From Sitta carolinensis (lineage: Eukaryota; Chordata; Aves; Passeriformes; Sittidae), in contig CM063294.1 of NCBI GenBank assembly GCA_032173965.1, forward strand, positions 10,840,452 through 10,904,451: 64,000 nucleotides of DNA, given 5' to 3'. A program made the translations under genes and the position numbers. The notes under the pieces were generated by a model, which did not search any database, was not told the DNA's origin, and saw only the letters and a list, made by a program, of their open reading frames with translations. Positions 50,331-62,810 of the stretch are shown here, piece by piece. The stretch's first letter is position 1. Every line of letters starts with the position of its first letter.

Positions 50331-52120
50331 TTACACACACATATTTTATTGCTGTTTGCTCTAAATTCACTGGCAGCAATTATGAGCTTTGCTCACTGAC
50401 AAACTACAACTTTGGGAGGATTTGAACAGAAACATGGTTCAAGCAGCAGCTGTTTGGCCCCAAGAGTGAGGAGTTCCTCCACTGCTGAAGGAGCCACGTC
50501 AGCAGAGCGATGCCACTTCTGATTTACAGCAAGAGACACGCCAGGGATGTTTTTATGCCTTGGGAAATCCAGCACTCCAATATTCGAAGAATATAGATTT
50601 TCTCAGCTCGCTACCAGAATTAGGAAAAATATATGTGACTGCATTTTTCTGTGTATTACTCTTTCAAGTCTGCTCTGAGATTTCAGCTCTATGAATGGAT
50701 CCAAAAGAAATGATACAATGGGAAGCTGCTTGTACAATGCTGATTGGGAAGATGAATTCAGGGGGAAAGTTAACAGATAAAGAAAGCTCCACCAAGATGC
50801 TCTAACTCAAATAGGGATGGGTGCAACTTTTAGTGCCAGTTTTCTCCAAGAAACATAGTCTGTCTGCTTGCACACTGCATGTCTGCATGAGCAACTGTGG
50901 TCTGTGTCATGAATTTTTAAACACATTATCTTTTTTAATCAAATTCAGCAAAGATGATGCTGATGATTTCATTTACCTTCTGCTTTAGCGGAGACCTCAG
51001 CATAAAGGAATGTACTGAAGAAAACAAATCTATGGTTTGAGCTTCATGCTTGTTTGCAAACAGATTTCTGGTGTTTCATCCCACATCAACCTCTGTGAAA
51101 GCTGCCCAAATCTGCTCACAGCAGCATGGGCACAAATGAAAGGTTTCTCCACCCTCCTGAGTAGTCTCAGTCCTGGGTCTTGTTTCAAGATCCTGCCTGT
51201 GGCTGCCTGCAGTCCTTCCAACCCCCAGGGAAGCTCTGTGCACTGCAGCCTGGCATTCCCAGTGACTTTGTTCTGGCTCAGACACTCAGTCCCATTCCAC
51301 AGGGACTCACGGGGCAATCACTCCATCAGTTTCTGTTCCACACCCAGCAGAGCCAGTTCCACTCCTGCAGCACAGTCTGCTCAGAGGGGCTGCTCTGCAC
51401 CAAGGCTCTGCCCAGCTGTCACCTCCTCCCCACCCAGCCACCCTGGCCCCACTTCTGTCAAACCAGTCAGGATTTCTGAAGCCTGCTCCTCAAAGTGCTC
51501 AAGCCAGTCTGGATCCCTGTGGCAGAACCAAGAGAAGGAGCCATGGTTTGTACACTTCTGCCAGGAGATGCAAGAAATCTTCAAAGGGTGAACTTCTCCC
51601 AGACCTCCCAGCTGGTAGCTTCTGACCACTGGGTCCTTTTCCCCAGGAGCTGTCACCCTGTGACAAATCAACTAAATCAACTCACAGCTTGTCAATAATT
51701 AATTCAACACTCGGTCTTAATTCCACCACATTTGAAAGCCTGTGTTTCAGGTTTTTTTTTAATTTACAGGCTAGAGGCAGTCATATTAAATAAAATTTAC
51801 AGTACTTTCCTGAGAACAAGTAGAAAACACCGAGGTTACAGACCTCTCCAGGACGGTTGATGAACAGATGTTTTCAATGTCTGTTTGCATTCTGAACTGA
51901 AATTAAAGGGCACCAATCTCTGTGGCTTTAAGATCTCTGCCAACAGCTCATGAATATCAAAAAATGGCATCTAATGATGCCTCGAAATGGGTGATTTTTC
52001 TAATTCTCCTTTTTGGGAAAAAAGTTTAACCAACTAAACAAAATAAAAGAGAGAGAAGTGAAAAAAATATCAAATAATAAAATCAAGAACTTAAAACAGG
52101 ATCTTAAAGTCCCAGCTACA

Positions 52121-52153
52121 AAGCCTGACAGCGACGCAAGAAGCCTGACAGCA
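52121..52153. repeat. 20-bp tandem duplication (1.6 copies)
   Basis: The 12-mer AAGCCTGACAGC occurs at 52121-52132 and again at 52141-52152, exactly 20 bases apart. It is a small local duplication without other recognisable context. Confidence 0.8.
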
Positions 52154-52159
52154 GAGATA

Positions 52160-52390
52160 GGGTTTAATATTCTCTTATGTGAGAGAGCTTTGAATCTCAT
52201 TTAATTTTATCAGATTTAGAATCATTTCCTAGGGGCCAGACAGCCAACTAGTGTAAATCAGTTGAGCTCCATTAACTTCTACGGAATTACAGTTTCCAAT
52301 TTACATCAGCTGAGAATCTTGCTGTTATGCTACTATTATTAGCTGCTATTTATAATGCAATAATACCTAAAGCAATCATCTTAAACATGT
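52160..52390. promoter_or_regulatory. Candidate conserved block around the palindromic repeat relic
   Basis: On either side of the repeat relic lie motif-rich bases: TTTAATATTCTCTTATGTG near 52163, TCTCATTTAATTTTATCAG near 52195, and then TTATTAGCTGCTATTTATAATG near 52336 (a CTATTTATA MEF2-like site near 52347). A MEF2-like site in a muscle gene is suggestive, but a single AT-rich match is weak evidence. Confidence 0.25.
52232..52322. repeat. Relic of a palindromic dispersed repeat seen in sauropsid genomes
   Basis: The sequence contains GGGGCCAGACAGCC, AGTGTAAATCAGTTGAGCTC, CATTAACTTCTACGGAATTA, CAGTTTCCAATTTACATCAG, and CTGAGAATCTT. This tracks a dispersed motif I know from turtle, crocodile and bird DNA: a GGGCCAGAT..CTCAGCTGGTGTAAATCAG arm, a CTCCATTGACTTCAATGGAG centre, and a mirrored GATTTACACCAGCTGAG..ATCTGGCCC arm. 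In this copy the arms are diverged but still roughly inverted around about 52276. I am not sure of the database family name. Its degree of decay suggests an old insertion, perhaps kept because of the surrounding constrained-looking sequence. Confidence 0.6.
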
Positions 52391-53639
52391 GGCTCAACAG
52401 TCTCTCTGGCATTGTCCTGCAGGCTCTGGAAGACTCTGCTCCTTCAGGCCATGTTGCCCAGAAGAGATTACTTGCTCCACAGTCAATGACTGCTGAGGAT
52501 GGACTCCACTGGATAATTCTGAAACCTGAGCCTAGGTTTGCTGTGATATACAAATATAATAATTCCAGACCTAACAGTAACAATAATGTATCTTATTATA
52601 TAAAAGCTCTCCCTTCCAAAAAAGTCTCATAGTGGTGATATGCAAGGGATTGGGAAGGAGAAAACAGGGACAGAGGATGACATGAGGTAACACAAAAGGA
52701 CAGCTCTGGAGCTGCAGGGAGAAGTCCTGCACTAGCCAGGGTGATGGCTGGGCCACTTGCTTCCCAGGGAGTCAAAAACCATCCACACTCAAATCTGCAC
52801 AGTATGAAGACTGCAGAGATCCAAATCTCTCATTTCCCAGTTTTAAACAAAAGTTCTGAAGTTATGCATTGTTCTGCAACACAGAGTGAAGGCAGTCCCC
52901 AGTCCCAAAGCTGAAGCCCCCTTCAGAGACAAACCAGATTTCTCTCTGAGGTTTGGCACTGTCCTGTACCCAAATCAAGGCAATGTGGGAGGATGAACAA
53001 TGAGATGCTCAGATCTGCTGGGACCAGGAGGAATTACCAAAGTGGTAATTCCCATTAACCAAGGCAGCACGAGGCCCACATCTCATGGGACGATCGGAAC
53101 TTTGCAACCTTCCAAATCAAAGCAGCCTCTGTTCACTCCCTGGCTGCCTCCCTTTTTTGAAGCTGAACTTCCCTTAAGTTCAAGGGCTCCAAAAGAGAAA
53201 TCCTGTGCAGATCTTTCTCTTTTTACTTATGAACTCCTACTCAGTAGACTTCAATCTCACAAAGTGAGCTTATGCAAAGTCTCTGAAGCAAAGGGGAGCG
53301 TTCACACACCTGAAGTGCAGAGCTTGGCTTGATCAGGGTGGCAGCTTCCTTCTCACCAGGCTCTGAGGCACACAGGTTACTGTTAAATATAGCAAGCCCT
53401 CTGCTCAGTATATTTTTTTAACCCTAGACTATCACTGGCTGCCAGGTTTACAGCAGTGCTGTCTACAGGCTGCCACTGCTTGTCCCCAGTGCGAGACACA
53501 GTGGGTGCTGGCAGAGGAGTAAGACAGATCATCTCTGAACACATAAATATTATGAAAAACTTTTCCATTAGCACCCAATAACTGTTACTTGCTTCCAACA
53601 AACAGCACATTAGAACATTTTATTCTGCCCCTGTCAATA

Positions 53640-53880
53640 ACCTGGCTGAGTACAAATCCTGAGCTGTTTGCTGGGTTTGTGCTGCTCTCTAGGAGGATGA
53701 TTGAGAGCTCTGTATAGACTGATCAAGCAACCCATTAATATTTCACAGCTGGGCTTGGACTGACTGGCAGCAATTATTCCACAGATTACTTTTTCATTTG
53801 AAGTGCAGCTGGTCATCCATTACTTTCTCCACAGCTTTGAAGCTCCAATAATTCCAATTATTTTTATCAACAGGAGACAG
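53640..53880. promoter_or_regulatory. Candidate conserved non-coding block in intron 3
   Basis: The block has CCCATTAATATTTCACAGC near 53731, GGCAGCAATTATTCCACAG near 53766, and CCAATAATTCCAATTATTTT near 53845, in non-repetitive sequence. It also has several CAGCTG/CAGC-like words. It is proposed from motif density only. Confidence 0.2.
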
Positions 53881-56179
53881 GTAAACTGGCTCTATGGAAA
53901 TCTTCCCTGACATGGGCACTGAGTAGGTGACTCAGCCCACCTCCATTACAAATCCACTCGTGAGAGCTGAGATGTTTGTGTACAGTGGCAAACTCCCTGA
54001 TCTTCCAATCTAGAACACAGTGTGTACTACTGCTGTAAAAGCCTTTAGCTTTGGCTTATGCTGAAAGTTTGTAGTCGAAAACCTTTTCTTGTGTGCTCTA
54101 TTACCTTAGACAGTGCTGGACCATCAAGTGGTTTCCATTAATGAAGATACTGGGCAAATCTTTAAGTGGAATCCTTCAGAAAGAAAGCCTTGCAGTGCCA
54201 CAATGGCCAATCTCATCCCTGAAGGTTGCTCAGTCACATTCCACAGCCCTGGCAGAACCACTGGGATTGAGCTCCTGGGGAGCTGGATGTGGCTGAAGGG
54301 ACAGCTGCCTCACCTGGAGGGCACCTGCAGAATCCAGACACTGAGGCACAGGATAGTTCCTACCAGGCATCACAGGAGGAATTTTTTGCACTGCTCAGAG
54401 CAAAGGAAACCTCTCAAGCTCTCCCCCATTTCTTGCCAGCTCTCTTCTTGCATACAGCACCACAGCTCAAAACCTGCAGCAGCCTGAACACTGAAAATTG
54501 TAAGGCCAGGAAAGGTTCAGCCTAAAATTGGCAATCAGATCTGGTCTGCAAGTGTGCATTTAATCCTGGAAACATTAGCTGGATTGAGCCTGACTGCTGA
54601 TGAGTTATTCTCTCCTGCTTGACTGGAAGGTCACAGACATCCCTGATATTAACGGCCTGGCAGAAGTCAAGGCTCCAAGTGCATGGACTGTTCTCTCCCC
54701 ATTCCTCATCTGCCCAGAACTTTCTGCTCCACTTGCTCAGCAAGTGGGCACTCTGAATAATGTGGGAAAACACCACTTATGTATTCATAGGGTTCCTCTG
54801 TCTCACTGCTGCAGTACTGCCAACTTTGCTTCAGGACAGAATTTCATTCTGCACCTATTTTTCTTCATCTGAAAATCTGTTTAAAAGATCTGCTCTACAA
54901 AATGATAGTTCTGGTGCTCACTGCTCTGCTCTAATAGCAGCTACATTTACTTCATTTCAGTGGGAGTGAGATTGCTTCTCTTTGACTCAGTGGGAGGGAA
55001 ACTTGTGTGATTTTTTTCAAGACATTGCTTGAGCATGTGCACTGCAGCAGCTTCTCTTACACTAGGACCAGGCTAATAGGATTAACAAAGTGAGGCTGCA
55101 GGGCTCTTCCTTCCCCCATTATCCCTACCAAGGTCTTTCTTCTCTCCAGTGCCACCCACCAGGGATGAAGTGATGGAATGTGTGTGTGAAGTGCACGCTG
55201 CTGTCTGCATTTCTCAGAGCTCCTTTATGTTCTACTCCCAACACAACTCCACTCGAAACACGGAGGCACTGAGACTTCAGAGCACCAGGAAGCCCAAAGG
55301 CAGGTGCAGAGAGGTTTCATTTGGGATATTCTCCTCCACAGGCTGCACTGCAGCTCCTGCCTCAAGCCTACACTGCTGACAATCCTCAGGACTGCTGCTG
55401 CTTTCCCCCAGTGTGTCTGCACACTCCCACACAGCATCGTGCGCAGCAATTCCTCCCCAGAGCGGGCAGGCAGCAGCCAGCAGCAAATCCCAGGTTTCTG
55501 AGCATGTACTGCATGCTTGTGAATGCTGGACTGGATTTCCCCTCCCAAGGAGCCACCTGCAAGGCTGAAAACCCAACTGTGCCCAGGGAACAGCCCCACC
55601 TGGAAGCCAGGCTTTCCTCTGCAAGGCACAGAGGTTGTCCCTACACGGCGTATTCATCTACAACCCTTGGAAAATGCAATTCAAAGTGTCCTTATTTCAG
55701 CTCACTGAGTATGAAATACATGCATGATATTCAAGAAAGTTACCAGATGATAATTTTACTGATATAATAGCCCATCTTACTGAGTCCCTGAAGGCACACT
55801 CCACAACCCACCAAGCACAGGAGTATCCCAGTGGGTATCTCTGCATTGCTTCTTTAAAAAAAAAAGAGCAAAAAAGGGGTTCTGGGAGCTGCAGGACACA
55901 TGGCCACACTCGCCTCCTGGCCATGCAGGGGCCTCCCTGGTGATGTGCAGACTCTCATCCTGCAAGCCTTACTGAGCACAGCTGCTGCCATCCCCGAATG
56001 CCTCCCAGCATCCCAAACCACCTGCCCTGCTCAGACCCCTGTGGTCCCCCCGGGCTCCAGGTGAGGCTTCCCAGGCACGGCCTCGGGCTCAGCAGCCAAA
56101 CTCGCTGCCTGGAAGGGCAACAGGCTTTGCTCTGGGAGCTGTAAATCCCCCCGTGTGCCCTGCTCTGTCTGGAGACCTG

Positions 56180-56480
56180 GGGCAATCAAATATTTAATGT
56201 ATTGAGCGAGAGAGCTCCCTGCTAAGAGGAACAGCAATTAAAGACCTGCTGACTCTTCAGATATCAAAGGGAAGCGACACAGCAGGGAATAGAAACATTC
56301 TGGAGGAGCCAGACGTCTGCAATGCACTGGGCCAGGAATTCCCATTAACAGCATCCCAAACAAGCTGGGAACAATGTTTGCTTAAAATCCCCAGTGGGGA
56401 GCTGCATCACCAAGAGAGGAAAACGAAAGGAAAATGTGTATTTCGAAATTTATAAATAATTTGTCCTTTATTCTGCAATA
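56180..56480. promoter_or_regulatory. Candidate conserved non-coding block in intron 3
   Basis: The block includes CAATCAAATATTTAATGTAT near 56184, CAGCAATTAAAGACC near 56232, an exact TCF/LEF-type ATCAAAGG at 56263-56270, and AAATTTATAAATAATTTG near 56446. CpG words (GAGCGAG, AAGCGACAC, GACGTCTG) are retained. Function is inferred, not shown. Confidence 0.22.
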
Positions 56481-57085
56481 AAAATGTCAGAAGATGGCAG
56501 TGTTATGGTCCTAGATGCCTGCAAGCTGACTGTGCAGCCTGAGGAGCAATGTGGATATTCTGGAAAACATGCTTTCAGCTTTTTCTGCAAGCCAACTGTG
56601 CATGGGCATATGTTTTATTAGGGGGCCAGTCCTGCTATTTCTGCTTGGCATTTTTTCCTTCATGTGCTGCTTGCTGGCCCTGGACCAAAGCCCTGGATAA
56701 AGGAAGGTGAGTGTGAGTCTGATCCAGGGGCTGGATCTTCAGGTCACCTCTGATTTTGCCTGAGCAGAAGGCAGCGTGTGCAGCTGCTGAGACTGTGTGC
56801 TGATGACACTCATGGAAAAGGATTAGAAGGCAAAACTCAATTCCAATAAACTCATACATGAATTAAAAAAGCCAAATTGAACATTAATATCCATGTGAGC
56901 AAGGCTGCTGTGAGTACCCAGGTCCCATAAGTGCCTGTATGAAGTGACTTGGAATTTTCTGTGATTCACTGTCAGGAGACATTAAAAATCTATGAAATTG
57001 AGAAGTTCCTAAAGCTGGCAATGCTGAAGAGATTTCTACAACATAACTGCACGTGCTTTCAGATAAACACGTGGCACTGCTCACT

Positions 57086-57114
57086 GGACAGGACAGGACA
57101 GGACAGGACAGGAC
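57086..57114. repeat. (GGACA)n pentanucleotide microsatellite, 5.8 copies
   Basis: GGACA is repeated five times without interruption, followed by GGAC. It is likely polymorphic. On the SGCD strand it reads (TGTCC)n. Confidence 0.95.
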
Positions 57115-57750
57115 TCCAAACCTTTGTGATTACCAGACAGCTTTGGCACCTTCACTGCTGCAAAACCACATTTAAACCTGAGGAACTGCACCAGTCAGCA
57201 CAGCACTGGTGCCTTACAACTGTTCCTTTGGGACAACACCTTCAACATCACCAAATGTTTACTTCTCCAAATGTCAGAACCAAAGACAAATAACCTTTCT
57301 CTCTGCAATGTCAAAAGTGTGATTTAAAAACCACACAGGCTGGCCAAAGCTGCTGTTCCTCTCTGCTCCAAAATGTTCCTCTGCTTCCTTTTCCACAAAC
57401 CTGCCTGCTGTCCTGCAAATATTCCTACAAAATTACCCACCTGTAGAGACAACATCCTGATTTCTCTGCCTGAAGGTCACCCAAGTGAATCTCTATCCCT
57501 CACTTGAGGTGCTCAGTTTGGCTAACCTTAAAGCAAAGTGCCCTTTAAGTGTATATCACTTTAGCCCTAAAACACCTAATCATTAACAATTTAAAGCCAA
57601 AAGGAATTTAAGTGAGTTAGACATCCTGTAATAGGCCTTTTGACTAGGGCCATTAGGAACATTTTGGTTCAGTTCAGCCATAATTTATCATCCTGAATGG
57701 AATTTACCTGAAAGGCAAGCAATGCCTGCAGGTCTTGGAGCTATCCTCCT

Positions 57751-57790
57751 AATAAAAAAAAATAAAATAAAAATAAAATAAAATAAAAAA
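57751..57790. repeat. (AAAAT)n-like microsatellite
   Basis: The tract is an imperfect run of AAAAT/AAATA units, with one A8-9 stretch at the 5' end and A6 at the 3' end. It is a simple AT-rich tandem repeat. Confidence 0.9.
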
Positions 57791-60700
57791 TCCATTCTGC
57801 TTTTATGATTTCCTAAATACCTTAAGGTTAAGAATACCAGATAGCTTCCAGCTAGGCATTTACTGTGTCTGTAATAGCCAAAACCTATCCAAAATCTCCT
57901 GAGGCTAAATACTGAGGAGAGAGAGAAAAAAAGTAATCAATTTATATCCCAGTGCCTGGTAGGAGAAACCTGCTGAAAGAAGGTTAAAGCAGTGTAGAGT
58001 GGTTTACCTCACCAGTTAATTATCACAGCTTGGGCAGCTCCTCACCCAACAGGCACCTTTGCTGATCAGGGCACCCACCAAAGCAGCAGAGCTACCCTGG
58101 AACCTCTGCAGAGCATCCCCTGACACCAATGCACTCCTGGAGAGCAACAGTAAATTAAGAAAGCGGCACAGCTTAGCTATTAAACAGCAACAGGGCCATA
58201 AAATAAGACATTTCAGCAACTATATGTGATTTTTAGGCTGGTGTCAACCTACAGTGATGCTCCAGTTATTCTGTGGAATAGAAAGTCTGACAGCCTCTAT
58301 AAACATGGCTCATTTTTATATGGGAAACGTATAAAAATGCTGATGCATTATACTGTTGTATATAAACATGAAAAATAGCAAAGGTAAGCCAGAAAAGGTT
58401 TAAGTCCTTCAGAATTTAATAGAAAAAATATCCAACCATCTTTCTGAGTGATTACAGAAAATTACATCCCTATCAAAGGGCTCTGAAAGATAACAGAAAG
58501 CTGCTGGGATGGACATGTTCTCTGCTTAATTTTGTAGATTTTGAATGTCATTTCTCCTAAACTGTAGTCACTCCATTACTCTTAAGTTTCAAAGATTTTT
58601 TTTTCCCTATATATACAAGTATGGAAAGGATATGAAATACCTGAAATACCCCTCCAAATACCAGAACATAAAAATACCATATTCTCACCTTACACTGCTA
58701 ATACTGATATATATTGCTTCCATCTCCTACCCACAATTTAAAAATATGCATGGCACCAGATTTCTTTAACACAAGGCCTGGCCACCCTCTCACTTCAGCT
58801 GCAGAAATCTGGGTACAGCTGGGCTGGCAGGCCTCAGCACAGGAAAAAGATTGTACTGAACAGAGAGCTCCATTCTTTTGATTATAACAAGATGATGTAG
58901 AATGCCTGCCTTGGCATGGCTGTGAATGACTTTTAGTGGAACTAAGGTCAAGAAAGATGGGAACTTATTAAAAATAAATACATCAGAGGAAGGGAATATG
59001 CATGCTCTGAGACTGCCACTGACTGCAGGTTTAAAAAATATCTAATTCACTCATTAAAACTCAATGCAGACACCTCTGATTGGACTCCTCATCCACAGAA
59101 TAAAAATGGAAGGGCAGAAAAACAGTGTTTGAGTGTGAGCCCTCTGTAATGAAGACAACATCACATCCATCAAGGTCATCTGTCCCTCATTCCCATGGCA
59201 CAGACACGGTAACTGGCTACTGCCACGTGCCTGCAGAAAGTGCAGACAACTGCTCTGCTTCCACTTCCCAACTTTTGAAAGGATTTTCACAGGGAGCTGG
59301 CAGCTTTGGTAAGCAATTAGTGTATATTACTAAGACACTTTGCAGGGTTTCTAGAAGCCAGAAGGAGCCACGCTGGGAGATCTGCTTTCTGCCCTAAATA
59401 TAGCAGCGTAAGAAATGAAACGCGAGTGCCAGATTTCAGTGGGATTTCCCAGGGTGAAATGCAGTGCACACATGGCTCATTAGAGACCTTTGAAACAGAA
59501 ACAAGAGCTACAGATTGCACCAGTGTATTCCCTTCCCAGTGCTGCTGCTGAAAACGTTTTGGATGGATGGTGGTCATTTCCCCACCACGGATCCCATCAT
59601 CTCTCCACGCTGGCTCTCAGTGAGTGCTTCAGCCAGCACCTCCAACATGAGCATCAGGGGGAATTGTGACTGAGCAGAGAGTTCAGCCATTTAACTTCAC
59701 ATTTCTTACTGGATGGATGCATTTCAAGAACAGGAGAATGTGCAATGAGGAAAAGGAAAGAGAAATCAGCATAACTGATTAGTTAACTCTCATGTACAGA
59801 ACTGTAATTGTCCACCATTCCCAGGTTCCTATGCCATGTTTCCAAAACTGGAAGCCTGTTTCTGCAATACTTCAGAGCACGGATTTATATTTTTCTCCAG
59901 CTATTTCTGTCTGTAGAGCTCTCTTGGGTCCTTGTATGTGTTCTGTACTGCATAAATTCACACAACATCTATGTATTTGTTTTAAACTGACAAACTTCAT
60001 AGGTGAGTGAAACTCATTTAACATGTCACCCTGTAGATTATTACCAACCCAAAGCCATAGTCTCTTCTGTTGCCTATAAGGGGGGAAAATAATTCCAAAA
60101 AACCTCCAAACCAGGACAGACTCTTCTTTGCAACTGCCCAGATACTGACCATATTTCAGAGTTTAAATCCCTGTCCTTTGCAGTTGCCTCCTGGAGCTCT
60201 ATGCTGTCTGTTCTTCCCTCACTTGTAACTGTGCAACCCCAACTTGATACCACCCATTTACACCCCTGTAAGAGGAGAACAGAGTCATGCAACAACTGAC
60301 TGGCCACACCATCTCTGTTTAGCATAATTTACAAGCAAAACTGGAATGAACTACCTTCCCACCCTGGGTTCTGACCCTACCTACAGCACAGATTTCTGCC
60401 CTCAAGTTGAAAGCCGTTCCCTTGAGCAGATTGCTCCTGTAGGGAAATCTCTCAATGCCATTTTGCTGAGTGCAAATTTGTTATAAGCTGCCCTGGCTGG
60501 CAGCTGGGAGGATGGAAAGTGGCCAAAGTGGTGCTCCTGTGGGAAGAGAACCAAGGATGCCCCAGCTCCTGACATGGCAAGAACAACAGGGTCTTCACTG
60601 GCCTCAGCCTTCCTGTACAGAGAATTGTTATTTTAGCCCTGAATATGTAACAGCTCCTCATTCTCAGCTCAATATAAAAAGGACTGACAAGGCAAACTGT

Positions 60701-62499
60701 TCTGCACAAAAGCTTCCTAATAGAGGAAAGGTGTAATGGCAGTAAATGTAGCTCCACTGGGAAGAAGAAAGGAATTACACACATCAGCTTTCTAACATCC
60801 AGCCTCCTTCTTGGGCAATGCACAAGGCTGAATCCTTTATCATACTAACAAAGACAAATATCTTTGGTCAATAGAAAACTTCAAATAAAGATGAAATTTG
60901 CCTTTCAGTCTATACCTGCTGGTGAACTGAATTGTTCTCCCTCCTAGACAAAGCAGTTTTCTGTAAAACCACCTGGTATTTCCACAACTCAGCCATCAGC
61001 TGCTCAGGCTGAATTTCCTCCCCTTAACAGGCTCAAGGCTTTGCTGCAAGCCTTCCATCAGTCCCTGATGATATTTCCCTGTAAATAAGTGTTTGATTCA
61101 GAAGTGGTTAGTGTGCACAAATATGTAACTAGCAGGAATTCCCTTTCTACTATACAGAGAAAATAAAGACTATCAAAGGCATTTGATGTTCTCGTTCCTA
61201 GAACAAAATTCTCTAATGTCTTGTTTTGAAAGATTAATATTTGTTGTCAGAAACAATACCACCCTATTAAATAATCTGAATCAAAATCAGCACCTACACA
61301 CGTCTATATGACTTGCACCTACACGAAATACAAGTGCTTCAGGACTCTGCAGAAAGAATTAAAACTTTTTTTACTTATTCTTAAAATGAAGAGGTGTATT
61401 TTTCCAAGCATGTTTGCTTGCTAAGAAGTTAACAGAGGATGGTCACAAATGTTTTCATGTGTTTACCTGCGGCTGCAACTTCAAAAAAAGTGACAAACAA
61501 CGACGATCCCATTTCTGACTTCAGTCCATCTAGAGATTTTATGTGTTTCAGTGTGAATTAAAGAGAACCCTAGGGACAATAAATAGCAGAAATCAGATGC
61601 ACATTCCTGCTGACTCATGTGATACCAGGCGTTAATGAACAAGGTGAGAACACAGGGAAGCGAACACCCGTGTTTCTCAACTTTGGTATCTTCAGTGGAA
61701 AGAATAAACAGCAGAAAATGGCCATGTCTGCTGCTACAACAAACAAACTTTGATTTATATCATGCCTGTTTTCAGATCCATAACACCAGGAGGGATTTAA
61801 CAGCACCAAAGGGTGCAAGCAGAGACACCACTGCCAGCAGCTGCACAGAAATGCTGGTAGCTGCAATTCGGGAGAGTCTGTGCAGTGGAAGTGCTGCTTG
61901 AGGGGAGGTGGTGCCTCTATCACGAGGTGACATGCTCCTCTCCCCAGGCACGGGGCCCTCGGGCTCCCCACAGCCCCCAGGACCACCAACCTGGGCAGAG
62001 CAGGGCTGGTCGCAATGCCTGTGCCAGGGATGGGGGTTTATAAAATGCCACCCCTGCTCTAGGGACACACTCCATGTGCCAGGTTGACCAGGGAATGGAG
62101 CTGCCATGAGAAGGATACACTGTTTGCAGCATCAAAAATGAAGGAACACATAGGTGTGTCCATACAGGGAAATGTCCAAGGTGTTCCCAACCCCAAAAGC
62201 TTTCCTGCTGATTAGCTCTTCACACCTCCAGCTGAGAAAACCCCTAAACCCCTCTCCTGTGTTTCACAGGACACACTGAGCCAAAAAGGTTTAGCCAATA
62301 ATAATGAAAATACCATTGGAAGTTAAAAAAAAAAACAAACCAAAAAACTGTACAAAAGCAGAAACCACCAGGAGCACTTAGGCAAAAGCTGTGCACCTGC
62401 ACCCCTGCAACTGTGTCTGTGAGCACAGCAGCTCAGGAATATGGGCTGGGCCTTGGATTTCTCATAAGCACGCCACAAACCAGCCTTTGCAGCAATTAA

Positions 62500-62810
62500 A
62501 CTCTAATTTTAGCTGGTTAACCCACACTGAAGAATCATTTGTGAGGACCCTCAGTCACCTTAATCGCACAAGGATAAAATAATTTTCTGGGACCCTATGA
62601 GTGGGAGTGAACTTTTCAGGTTTGAGAGTTGTTTTTTTTTTCCTTTTCTTGTGGTGGGATGGAAACTCAAAGCACTTCAATTAGAGGCAATTACTGGAGA
62701 TGTAGAGGCTTCTCCGAGGTTAAGCTGCCCTTCATTTTCCCAAGAGAAGCCTTTAATTAAATGCAAATAATCACAAATTTCATATAGCAAATTGCCATGA
62801 TATCTCTGTT
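62500..62810. promoter_or_regulatory. Candidate conserved non-coding block with POU octamer
   Basis: An exact POU octamer ATGCAAAT at 62761-62768 directly abuts TTTAATTAA at 62752-62760, a composite homeodomain/POU arrangement. Nearby are TTCAATTAGAGGCAATTACT near 62677 and a short T tract near 62632. The motif adjacency is clear in the sequence; enhancer activity is inference. Confidence 0.3.

Noticed and set aside
51037..51591. Plus-strand open frame of about 184 codons rich in Ser, Pro and Cys
   Set aside because: No family resemblance, no splice or promoter context, and overlapping open frames on both strands are typical of GC-richer non-coding sequence.
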